From Treponema sp. (lineage in GTDB: Bacteria; Spirochaetota; Spirochaetia; Treponematales; Treponemataceae), in NCBI GenBank assembly GCA_016293915.1, contig JAEDCY010000075.1, positions 1-5,971 on the forward strand: a stretch of 5,971 bases of DNA, written 5' to 3'. A model generated the notes under the pieces. It was not told the DNA's origin. It did not search any database and saw nothing but the letters and a program-made list of their open reading frames with translations. Positions 1 to 5,903 of the stretch are shown here, piece by piece. Positions within the stretch are counted from its first letter, which is position 1. The number at the start of each line of letters is the position of its first letter. A program made the position numbers and the translations under genes.

Positions 1-1
1 C

Positions 2-67
2 TTTATACAGGGCTTTGTCTGGGGTAAACCATTACCATACGAAGAAGCAAAGGCTTTGTGTAAGTAA
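2..67 (+). CDS. C-terminal end of a probable EAL-domain (cyclic-di-GMP phosphodiesterase-like) protein, partial
   Basis: Only the last 21 codons and a TAA stop are inside the window; the gene enters from the left edge. The visible tail contains QGFVWGKPLPYEEAKALC. This resembles the usual end of EAL domains, where a QGY/F...KPLP.EE pattern closes the barrel after the final strand. EAL domains hydrolyse cyclic-di-GMP in the cytoplasm, often fused to sensory or GGDEF domains, but none of the catalytic residues lie in the visible part, so activity cannot be judged. The next gene starts about 240 bases downstream in the same direction, separated by a composite repeat. The family call rests on one short motif and is moderate. 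Confidence 0.55.
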   Translation, partial: FIQGFVWGKPLPYEEAKALCK

Positions 68-80
68 AAAAAACACGCCT

Positions 81-218
81 GTCACCCTGAACTTAGGGAG
101 CGACGGCTGTAAGCCGTCAAAATGCTCCAGTGGAGCATTTTGAGCGAGTCTCCGAGCAGCTGTGCTGCGAAGGTGTAGGGGGCTATGTTATGAGATGCTG
201 AAACAAGTTCAGCATGAC
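81..218 (+). repeat. Composite palindromic repeat, copy 1 (core at 95-173)
   Basis: The ends form imperfect 14-bp inverted repeats, GTCACCCTGAACTT (81-94) against AAGTTCAGCATGAC (205-218), with two mismatches. The right part (192-218) is a complete small hairpin, GATGCTGAA-loop-TTCAGCATGAC. The left small hairpin is split by a 79-base core. The core has three stem-loops: 102-108 with 112-118 (loop GTA), a perfect 12-bp palindrome 118-129/131-142 around G130, and 156-160 with 164-168. Copies at 1624-1774 and 4948-5085 share the core; the core here differs from the one at 4993-5071 at a single position by eye. It lies in the 3' flank of the EAL-like gene. Its function is unknown; it lacks coding content. 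Confidence 0.85.
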
Positions 219-240
219 TTCAGCATAACTGGCAATTGAA

Positions 241-270
241 TTAAACCCATTTTTCTTATATTCTTATAAT
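241..270 (+). promoter_or_regulatory. Probable promoter of the ketoacyl synthase gene
   Basis: A perfect -10 hexamer TATAAT lies at 265-270, inside AT-rich DNA. The best -35 at a workable distance is TTAAAC (241-246), 18 bases upstream, which is a weak match to TTGACA. A transcript would start near 277 and give a leader of about 30 bases carrying the GAGGA ribosome site at 296-300. The -10 is convincing and the -35 is not. Confidence 0.45.
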
Positions 271-306
271 ACTCGATTAATTACAATTTTTGTTTGAGGA
301 ATTATT

Positions 307-1575
307 ATGGAATTTACAAAACCTAATGGAAAACGCCGTGTTGTTGTTACTGGCGGTGGTATGGTTTCGGCACTTGGCCGTGATTGGGAAACTGCTTATG
401 CTAATTTGAAAACCTGTAAAAATAAAATCAGATATATGCCGGAATGGGAACGCTATACAAAGATGAATACCCGTCTGGCTTGTCCTTTTGATGAGGAACT
501 TCCTAGCTTCCCACGCAAAAAGATTCGTGGAATGGGCCGTGTTGCTTTGCTCGGACTTCTTTCTACACACGATGCTTTACAGATGGCTGGCCTGCTCGCA
601 GAAGACGGCGATGATGTAATTGAAGAACTTAAGAACGGACGCACTGGTATTGCCTACGGAACCTGTATGGGAAGTATGGATGCTATCGGTGACCTTGCAA
701 AAATGGTAGAAACAGGTGATTCAAGCCACCTCAACAGCCAGACATATATTAAGGCTATGCCACAGACAAATGCCTGTAACATGAGCGTTTACTGGCAGAT
801 TCGCGGCCGTGTAATCATTACCGACACCGCTTGTACTTCTGGTTCGCAGTCTATTGGTTATGGTTACGAAGCAATTGAAGACGGACGCCAGGAAATCATG
901 ATTTGTGGTGGTGCAGAAGAGCTTTCTGCTCCAGATGCTGCAATTTTCGATACTCTTGGAGCAACATCTTGTCTCAATAAAACTCCGGAAGCTACACCAA
1001 AGTGCTTTGACAAGGATCGTGATGGTCTTGTAATCGGTGAAGGTGCAGGTACTTTGATTTTGGAAGACCTTGAACATGCTGTAAAACGCGGTGCAAAGAT
1101 TTACTGTGAAATTGCAGGTTTTGCAACAAATATGGATGGTTCACACATCACATCTCCAAACAGTGAAACTCAGGCAAAGTGTCTTGAAATGGCAATTGAA
1201 GATGCCGGAATCAGCAAGGATCAGATTGCTTATGTAAATGCTCACGGAACTGCAACTCCACACGGAGACATTTCTGAAACACAGGCTGTTTACAAGGCAT
1301 TTGGCCGCGCAGTACCAATCTCTTCTACAAAATCATACATTGGTCATATTCTCGGTGCATGTGGGTGTGTAGAAAGCTGGCTCACAATCAACATGATGAA
1401 TGAAGGCTGGTTCCATCCGAATGTAAACCTCGTAAACATCGATCCTGAATGTGCTCCTCTTGATTATATTCAGGGCCAGGGACGCAATATTGACGCTGAA
1501 TACGTTATGGCAAATAACTTTGCTTTTGGCGGCGTTAATACAAGTTTGATTTTCAAAAAGTGGCATAATCAGTAA
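307..1575 (+). CDS. fabF: Beta-ketoacyl-ACP synthase (KAS I/II, FabF/FabB type)
   Basis: This 422-residue protein is a condensing enzyme that should join malonyl-ACP to an acyl-ACP with loss of CO2, elongating fatty acids in the cytoplasm. All catalytic parts are visible: nucleophile Cys176 in DTACTSGS, His313 in NAHGTATPHGD, Lys342 and His347 in STKSYIGH, and the C-terminal NNFAFGG loop at 403-409. The N-terminus RRVVVTGGGMVSALG is typical, and the length fits KAS I/II (about 410-420). The start is supported by GAGGA at 296-300, six bases upstream. The GGAEEL segment (201-206) resembles FabB more than FabF, so the symbol is provisional. It stands alone, without acyl carrier protein, fabG or fabD beside it, so it could be a second, specialised synthase (aryl-polyene or polyketide-like) rather than the main elongation enzyme. 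Confidence 0.9.
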   Translation: MEFTKPNGKRRVVVTGGGMVSALGRDWETAYANLKTCKNKIRYMPEWERYTKMNTRLACPFDEELPSFPRKKIRGMGRVALLGLLSTHDALQMAGLLAEDGDDVIEELKNGRTGIAYGTCMGSMDAIGDLAKMVETGDSSHLNSQTYIKAMPQTNACNMSVYWQIRGRVIITDTACTSGSQSIGYGYEAIEDGRQEIMICGGAEELSAPDAAIFDTLGATSCLNKTPEATPKCFDKDRDGLVIGEGAGTLILEDLEHAVKRGAKIYCEIAGFATNMDGSHITSPNSETQAKCLEMAIEDAGISKDQIAYVNAHGTATPHGDISETQAVYKAFGRAVPISSTKSYIGHILGACGCVESWLTINMMNEGWFHPNVNLVNIDPECAPLDYIQGQGRNIDAEYVMANNFAFGGVNTSLIFKKWHNQ

Positions 1576-1623
1576 TATATTTGGAGTTTTTGAAGGGGGT
1601 GACAAATAAGTTTACCTCCTGAT

Positions 1624-1774
1624 GTCATTCCGAACTTGTTTCGGAATCTATAGCTCTAAATGTAGTGTAGATGCTGAAACATAGGGAGCGGCACTGCGTA
1701 GCAGGGCAAAAATAGTCCAGTGGACTATTTTTAGCGAGTCTCCGAGCAGCTGTGCTGCAAAGGTTCAGCATGAC
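1624..1774 (+). repeat. Composite palindromic repeat, copy 2 (core at 1683-1763)
   Basis: This has the same architecture as 81-218, but the core sits in the right-hand small hairpin instead of the left. The left hairpin is intact: ATTCCGAA (1627-1634) pairs with TTCGGAAT (1640-1647) around loop CTTGT. The right hairpin is GATGCTGAAACA, then an 81-base core, then TTCAGCATGAC. Core stems are 1691-1697 with 1701-1707 (loop GTA, one mismatch) and a perfect 12-bp palindrome 1708-1719/1721-1732 around G1720. The stem sequences differ from copy 1 but remain paired. Bases 1733-1758 are identical to 143-168. It lies between the ketoacyl synthase and TPR genes, which face the same way. Confidence 0.85.
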
Positions 1775-1806
1775 AATACTTTTTAGACAGCCCATTTTTA
1801 TTTTTT

Positions 1807-2667
1807 ATGAAAAAACGTTTTTTTTTATTTTTTATAATTTGTTATCTTTGTTGTACTTTTCTTTCTGCTGAAAACGTAATTTCAGATTATACCTTACAGA
1901 AGGTAGAAGATTTTGTGACTTACCGTGTGACGTTAAAAAGCGAAGAGCATGAGGTTGCATATAAAATAATCGATGAACTCAAAAAAGAGACTCTTGCAGA
2001 ACTTCCTGCTTATGCGAAAGATTTTGATCAGGAAAAGTGTCTTCTTGAAAGTCTTTATTATGCTGAGTATTACGAACATGCCTTGAATGCCGATGGAAAT
2101 CAGAAAGAGCTTCGTGCAGAAATCAAAAGGCTCATGAAAAATAATTTTGCCTGTATTAATGCTCGAAGTAAGGATGAAATTTGCGACTGGCTGTATTTAA
2201 TCACTGGAGATGTAACTGCTTATTATATGACTCGTTCATTAGCAGCAACTCTTTTATATGGCATGAAAGTCAAAGATTGTTATGAAAAGGCTGCAGCTGT
2301 AAATCCAAATCGGGCAAGCGCTTATGTATCTTTGGGTAACTGGTGTTTTTACGCTCCCGCAATTGCTGGTGGTGGAAAAGGCAGAGCGCAAAAGAATTTT
2401 AATAATGCAGAAAAATGTGCTGTAATTCCAGGCGAAAAATATCTTGTCTACATTGCTCAGTCTCAGATAAATTTTGAATACAAAAAAAATGATCTGGCAA
2501 AAGTTTATCTGGATAAGGCTATTGAGCTTGATTTAGGACACAAAGATCTGGATCTGATTGCAAAATGCAACAAAAAAAATATTTCGTATTTTCAGTATCT
2601 TCGTAATCGTTCTGGCGTTGATGAAGAAATGTCAGAAGACGAAATGGATGAAGACGATAAACAGTAA
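1807..2667 (+). CDS. Exported TPR-like protein of unknown function
   Basis: The 286-residue product begins with MKKR and a strongly hydrophobic stretch (about 5-20), with a likely signal peptidase I site after LSA21, so it should act in the periplasm; no good lipobox is present. Residues about 156-246 look like helical TPR-type repeats: YEKAAAVNPNRASAYVSLG, then an IAGGGKGRAQKNFNNAEKC segment, then a final repeat ending VYLDKAIELDLG. The LGNW..YAPAIAGGG pattern is, to my recollection, common in spirochaete TPR proteins, and a relationship to TatT-type (TRAP T-component) proteins is possible but not shown. The last 16 residues are strongly acidic. The start is chosen for the signal peptide; the upstream DNA is T-rich and has no Shine-Dalgarno sequence. 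Runs of six A (1810-1815) and nine T (1818-1826) sit in the first codons. Confidence 0.75.
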   Translation: MKKRFFLFFIICYLCCTFLSAENVISDYTLQKVEDFVTYRVTLKSEEHEVAYKIIDELKKETLAELPAYAKDFDQEKCLLESLYYAEYYEHALNADGNQKELRAEIKRLMKNNFACINARSKDEICDWLYLITGDVTAYYMTRSLAATLLYGMKVKDCYEKAAAVNPNRASAYVSLGNWCFYAPAIAGGGKGRAQKNFNNAEKCAVIPGEKYLVYIAQSQINFEYKKNDLAKVYLDKAIELDLGHKDLDLIAKCNKKNISYFQYLRNRSGVDEEMSEDEMDEDDKQ

Positions 2668-2671
2668 ATTA

Positions 2672-2688
2672 TTGTTAAATGATAACAA
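2672..2688. promoter_or_regulatory. Candidate operator: dyad overlapping the -35 and spacer
   Basis: TTGTTA (2672-2677) and TAACAA (2683-2688) form a perfect 6-bp inverted repeat around AATGA. It covers the -35 hexamer and much of the spacer, where a repressor dimer would block polymerase. The stem is AT-rich and has no U-tract, so a DNA-binding site is more plausible than a terminator. No regulator is identified. Confidence 0.35.
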
Positions 2689-2700
2689 ATGTGATATAAT
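2672..2700 (+). promoter_or_regulatory. Promoter of the DUF1846 gene, giving a near-leaderless transcript
   Basis: TTGTTA (2672-2677) and a perfect TATAAT (2695-2700) are separated by exactly 17 bases, a strong sigma-70-type arrangement. It begins five bases after the TPR gene stop. The expected transcription start, about 7 bases past the -10, falls near 2707, only a few bases before the ATG at 2711. Confidence 0.65.
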
Positions 2701-2710
2701 TAAATCCCGT

Positions 2711-4192
2711 ATGAAAAACGGATTTGATAACGATAAGTACCTTAAGATTCAATCAGAACACATTAAAGAAAGGATTGCCAAGTTTGGCGATAAGCTCTAT
2801 CTGGAATTCGGTGGAAAGCTTTTTGATGACTACCACGCTTCCCGAGTTCTTCCAGGTTTCCAGCCGGACAGTAAATTGCGAATGCTCATGCAGCTGGCCG
2901 ACGTTGCGGAAATCGTAATTGTAATCTCAGCAGTTGATATTGAAAAAAACAAGGTTCGCAGCGACCTTGGAATCACCTACGATAAGGACGTTCTCCGCCT
3001 TCGCGATGAATTTCAGAACCGCGGCCTCATGGTTGGCAGCATTGTAATTACCCATTACACCGGTCAGGAAGCTGCAAAAGCCTTCCGCAGCCGCCTTAAG
3101 AAGATGGGCATTAAAGCATATTATCATTATACAATTCCCGGCTATCCTTCAAACGTTCCTCTTATTGCCAGCGACGAAGGCTTTGGTAAAAATGATTATA
3201 TTGAAACAAGCCGTCCTCTAGTTGTAATTACAGCGCCAGGCCCCGGAAGCGGAAAAATGGCTACCTGCCTTTCCCAGCTCTATCATGAAAACAAGCGTGG
3301 AATTAAAGCCGGCTATGCTAAGTTCGAAACCTTCCCAATCTGGAATCTTCCGCTTAAGCATCCGGTAAATCTTGCTTACGAAGCTGCAACTGCAGACCTC
3401 AACGACGTAAACATGATTGACCCATGGCACCTCGAGGCTTACGGAAAAACCACAGTAAACTACAACCGCGATATCGAAATCTTCCCGGTTCTTGATGCTA
3501 TCTTCAAGGGTATTTACGGCAAGAACCCTTACAAGTCGCCTACAGACATGGGTGTAAATATGGCGGGTTATTGTATTGTAGATGATAAAGTTTGCTGCGA
3601 GGCAAGTAAGCAGGAAATTATCCGCCGCTATTATGAAACTGTCGGCCGCTTTGTCGAAGGCAATGCAGAAGAATCTGAAGTTGATAAGATTAATCTTTTA
3701 ATGCAGCAGGCTGGCGTTACAACTGATGACCGCAAGGTTACTGTTGCTGCAAAAGAACGTGCCGCAAAATCAAAATCTATCTGTGCAGCTATTGAGCTTG
3801 CTGACGGTACAATTATTACATCAGAAACAACAGAGTTGCTTGGAACTTCGGCTGCTCTTATTTTGAATGCAACTAAGCATCTTGCTGGTCTTGATCATAA
3901 ACTTAAGTTGATTCCAAAAGAGATGATAGAACCTATTCAGAAAATGAAGGTTGATTATTTGAGTGGAAATAATCCCCGCCTGCATACGGACGAGGTTCTT
4001 GTTGCGCTTGCAATGCTTTCAAAAACAGATGAAAACTGCCACAAGGCTATCGAACAGCTTCCAAACCTTCGTGGTTGCCAGGTGCATACAACAGTTATGC
4101 TGAGTGAAGTTGACAGAAAGATTTTTAAGAAGCTTGGCGTTGTATTAACTTGTGAGCCGGTAAGCAAGAAGCAGAAGCCTTTGATTGGATAA
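2711..4192 (+). CDS. DUF1846 / UPF0371 family protein
   Basis: This 493-residue protein matches the DUF1846 (UPF0371) family over its full usual length of about 490-500 residues. The family is of uncertain function. Conserved-looking landmarks include the N-terminal GFDNDKYLKIQSEHIKERI, LYLEFGGKLFDDYHASRVLPGF (29-50), and TAPGPGSGKMATCLSQLYHE (174-193), in which GPGSGK resembles a phosphate-binding loop without being proof of ATPase activity. No signal peptide or membrane segment is visible, so it should be cytoplasmic. The frame is open back to 2558, but those 51 extra residues overlap the TPR gene and do not resemble the family; ATG 2711 gives the family-type start and sits just past the promoter. 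There is no Shine-Dalgarno sequence, which fits leaderless translation. It converges on the yczE-like gene. Confidence 0.88.
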   Translation: MKNGFDNDKYLKIQSEHIKERIAKFGDKLYLEFGGKLFDDYHASRVLPGFQPDSKLRMLMQLADVAEIVIVISAVDIEKNKVRSDLGITYDKDVLRLRDEFQNRGLMVGSIVITHYTGQEAAKAFRSRLKKMGIKAYYHYTIPGYPSNVPLIASDEGFGKNDYIETSRPLVVITAPGPGSGKMATCLSQLYHENKRGIKAGYAKFETFPIWNLPLKHPVNLAYEAATADLNDVNMIDPWHLEAYGKTTVNYNRDIEIFPVLDAIFKGIYGKNPYKSPTDMGVNMAGYCIVDDKVCCEASKQEIIRRYYETVGRFVEGNAEESEVDKINLLMQQAGVTTDDRKVTVAAKERAAKSKSICAAIELADGTIITSETTELLGTSAALILNATKHLAGLDHKLKLIPKEMIEPIQKMKVDYLSGNNPRLHTDEVLVALAMLSKTDENCHKAIEQLPNLRGCQVHTTVMLSEVDRKIFKKLGVVLTCEPVSKKQKPLIG

Positions 4193-4220
4193 AAAAGATT
4201 GCCCGGTCAAGCCGGGCAAT
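4191..4220 (-). terminator. Intrinsic terminator of the yczE-like gene, built from a GTCAT palindrome
   Basis: ATTGCCCGG (4198-4206) and CCGGGCAAT (4212-4220) form a perfect 9-bp GC-rich stem with a five-base loop. Read on the minus strand it is followed by C and six T (4196-4191), a standard intrinsic terminator for the gene ending at 4253. The T-tract overlaps the DUF1846 stop codon on the other strand. On the plus strand no T-run follows, so it is not a canonical terminator for DUF1846. With its flanks it reads TGTCAT-stem-CTTG-stem-ATCT, the same layout as the small hairpins in the composite repeats. Confidence 0.75.
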
Positions 4221-4252
4221 GACACATATGTCATGGGGCTGTGCTGAACTTG

Positions 4253-4924
4253 TTAGAGAATCTTTTTTAGTGGCTTGCCCACTAAACTGATTACCGGTCC
4301 CAGCAAAAGTGACATCAAAATTGAACCAACAATAGAACCCTGAATTCCTTCAGGGTTTAATTTTCCTGCAATTACACCAATTCCAACAGCTGCCAGATCA
4401 AACAAAATACGAATTACTGCAAAAGGGATTTTTGGAATCCAGCCACTTATGATATTTGGCATTGCGTCGTAAGGAGCAACTCCCATTTGTGCATTAATAT
4501 AGATTGATGCAACTACAACAAACAAAATAAGTGTGACTGCAAAAATCACTACACGAACGGCGAAGCTGCCATCATAAATAAACTGGGCAAAACCTATGTT
4601 TTTCCAGATCCAGCGGCAGAGGTCAATTACATAACCAATCAAAATCATATTGGCAAGTGTACCAAAGCCAATCATTTGGGCACCAAAGATAAAAGTGAAT
4701 ATCAGCATAAGTCCGTAAACCAGGACTTCGGTGTTACCCAGTCCCCAGCCCAGAGTAGAGGCAATATTCAGATTCATAAAAGAGGCCGGGTCTGTTCCCC
4801 AGCCAATCTCAACAAGAAGAGAAACAAATACGCCCATCAGAATTACTGCGGGCAGCATAAAAGCAAGACGTTTGCCAAAGTTTGGCACGATGAATTGTTT
4901 AAAGGTAAATTTCATGATAGACAT
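4253..4924 (-). CDS. YczE/YitT-like multipass membrane protein
   Basis: The product (223 residues from ATG 4924) has about six hydrophobic segments, near residues 19-40, 66-84, 87-103, 120-143, 167-187 and 196-216. It is built as two related halves: each has a GWGTDPAS or QMGVAPYDAMP motif after its first helix, followed by a helix pair ending near a glycine-rich segment (GFGTLANMILIG; GSIVGSILMSLLLGP). This matches the YczE/YyaS/YitT family of inner-membrane proteins, whose transported substrate or role is unknown. The frame stays open to a GTG at 4951, but that codon lies in the composite repeat. ATG 4924, or ATG 4915 (MKFTFKQF), is more likely; no strong ribosome site separates them. The gene lies downstream of the cyclase remnant on the same strand and ends in a good terminator. 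Confidence 0.8.
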   Translation of the reverse strand: MSIMKFTFKQFIVPNFGKRLAFMLPAVILMGVFVSLLVEIGWGTDPASFMNLNIASTLGWGLGNTEVLVYGLMLIFTFIFGAQMIGFGTLANMILIGYVIDLCRWIWKNIGFAQFIYDGSFAVRVVIFAVTLILFVVVASIYINAQMGVAPYDAMPNIISGWIPKIPFAVIRILFDLAAVGIGVIAGKLNPEGIQGSIVGSILMSLLLGPVISLVGKPLKKIL

Positions 4925-4947
4925 AATATCTTTTAGAAGAAAAAATT

Positions 4948-5085
4948 TCACCCTGAACTTGTTTCAGGGGCTATTTTTTATAGATTCCTGCCCCTTCGCA
5001 GCACAGCTGCTCGGAGACTCGCTCAAAATGCTCCACTGGAGCATTTTGCCGGCTTACAGCCGTCGCTCCCTAAGTTCGGAATGAC
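4948..5085 (-). repeat. Composite palindromic repeat, copy 3 (core at 4993-5071)
   Basis: Read on the minus strand it runs GTCATTCCGAACTT (5085-5072), a 79-base core (5071-4993), GGCAGGAATCTATA and spacer, then an intact small hairpin whose stem is CCCTGAA (4951-4957) with TTCAGGG (4963-4969). The core is nearly identical to 95-173 and includes the perfect palindrome 5024-5048. The repeat begins one base after the stop codon of the cyclase remnant, and its far end overlaps the GTG at 4951 that could extend the yczE frame. As in the other copies, the core is in sense with the gene just upstream of it. Confidence 0.85.
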
Positions 5086-5086
5086 A

Positions 5087-5860
5087 CTAGAGGAAGTAAG
5101 TCTTCATCTTGCCTTTGCCTTTAACTTCAACATCAATTCCTTCGCGTTTAGTACGTTCATCAAAAAGTGAAACCATCTTATTCAACATTGTTACAACTTC
5201 TTCCGCAGTCATTCCATCGCTCATGTTTGTAAAGCCAACGATATCAGTAAAAAGTACGGTTATATTCGGAAACTTCTTAGCGATTGTTTGGCCAGGCTTT
5301 TCTGTAAGCTCTTTGGCAACTTCTGCCGGAAGAATATTCAAAAGAAGTCTTTCAGATTTTTTCTTTTCAAGTTTAAGATCATGTGTACGCTCTTCAACTT
5401 TATTTTCCAGTTCAATCTGATAACGTCTCATACGCTGGATTTTTATCCAGACTATGAGAGCTGCAACACCAACAATAATTAATCCGACAAGTATCTGGAA
5501 CCAGAGGCGCTGCCATAAATAAGGTTTTTTAATTATGATGATTGGTTTTGACGGTTGACTTTGAATCTCATCTCCATTTTGAGAAATAACTGTAAACTGA
5601 TAGGTTCCAGATTTAAGGTTTGTGTAAGAAACATTACGAAGATTAGACCATTCAGAATATTCTGGCTCAAAACCTCCAAGCTTATAACAGAAGCGCATCT
5701 GATCAGAAGAAATAAAACTTAAGCCGGTGAACTTAATACTCAAACGTCTTGCAGAAGGAGGCAGAATAATTTTTTCACCGTGATAGTCATGTTTGGTGTT
5801 ATCAATAGAATATTTCTGAATTTCAATTTTGGCGAAATCTGATTTTTGCCAGATCGACAT
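5087..5860 (-). pseudogene. Remnant of a Y_Y_Y-domain, membrane-anchored class III adenylate/guanylate cyclase
   Basis: The open frame encodes 257 residues. Residues about 36-95 match a Y_Y_Y domain (RRLSIKFTGLSF, FCYKLGGFEPEYSEWS, VSYTNLKSGTYQFTV), normally periplasmic and preceded by a beta-propeller. A membrane helix (about 120-139) and a basic, coiled-coil linker (140-172) follow. Then comes the front of a class III cyclase domain with metal-binding Asp206 in LFTDIVGFT. At about residue 242 the sequence jumps from FDERTKREGI to VEVKGKGKMKTYFL, which is the normal end of such domains. The second metal Asp, the base-recognition residues and the transition-state Asn/Arg are all missing, roughly 100 or more residues. 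The 5' end lacks a signal peptide, a propeller and a ribosome site, and lies just after a terminator. Catalysis is very unlikely; some membrane protein could still be made. Confidence 0.75.
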
Positions 5861-5881
5861 TTCAATTTGCTGCAGACTGCG

Positions 5882-5903
5882 AAAAGGCTGTTGTTAAACA
5901 GCC
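5882..5903 (-). terminator. Probable intrinsic terminator of the gene at the right edge
   Basis: On the minus strand GGCTGTT (5903-5897) pairs perfectly with AACAGCC (5892-5886) around a four-base loop and is followed by four T (5885-5882). The stem is only 7 bp and the T-tract is short, so it is a modest terminator. It sits about 20 bases past the TAA at 5925-5927, as expected for the end of that gene, and about 20 bases before the cyclase remnant. Confidence 0.55.

Noticed and set aside
236..241. TTGAAT as the -35 of the ketoacyl synthase promoter
   Set aside because: It is 23 bases from the -10 at 265-270, too far for a sigma-70 promoter.
1594..1620. Hairpin AGGGGGTGA/TTTACCTCCT as a terminator of the ketoacyl synthase gene
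   Set aside because: The nine pairs include two G-T wobbles, the loop is nine bases, and no T-tract follows.
1622..1684. 20-codon open frame starting ATGTCATTCCGA
   Set aside because: It consists almost entirely of the composite repeat, has no ribosome site, and is explained by the palindrome.
2558..2710. Upstream extension of the DUF1846 frame giving 51 extra residues
   Set aside because: It overlaps the end of the TPR gene in another frame, does not resemble the family N-terminus, and the promoter lies inside it.
3233..3257. APGPGSGK in DUF1846 as proof of an ATPase
   Set aside because: The motif only resembles a Walker A loop; no Walker B or other nucleotide-binding motif could be identified with confidence.
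4731..5084. Plus-strand open frame opposite yczE that runs through composite repeat copy 3
   Set aside because: It is antisense to the clearly coding yczE-like frame and its second half is repeat sequence.
81..5085. The three composite repeats as a CRISPR or other tandem array
   Set aside because: They are scattered singly between genes, in both orientations, with no regular spacers or cas genes.
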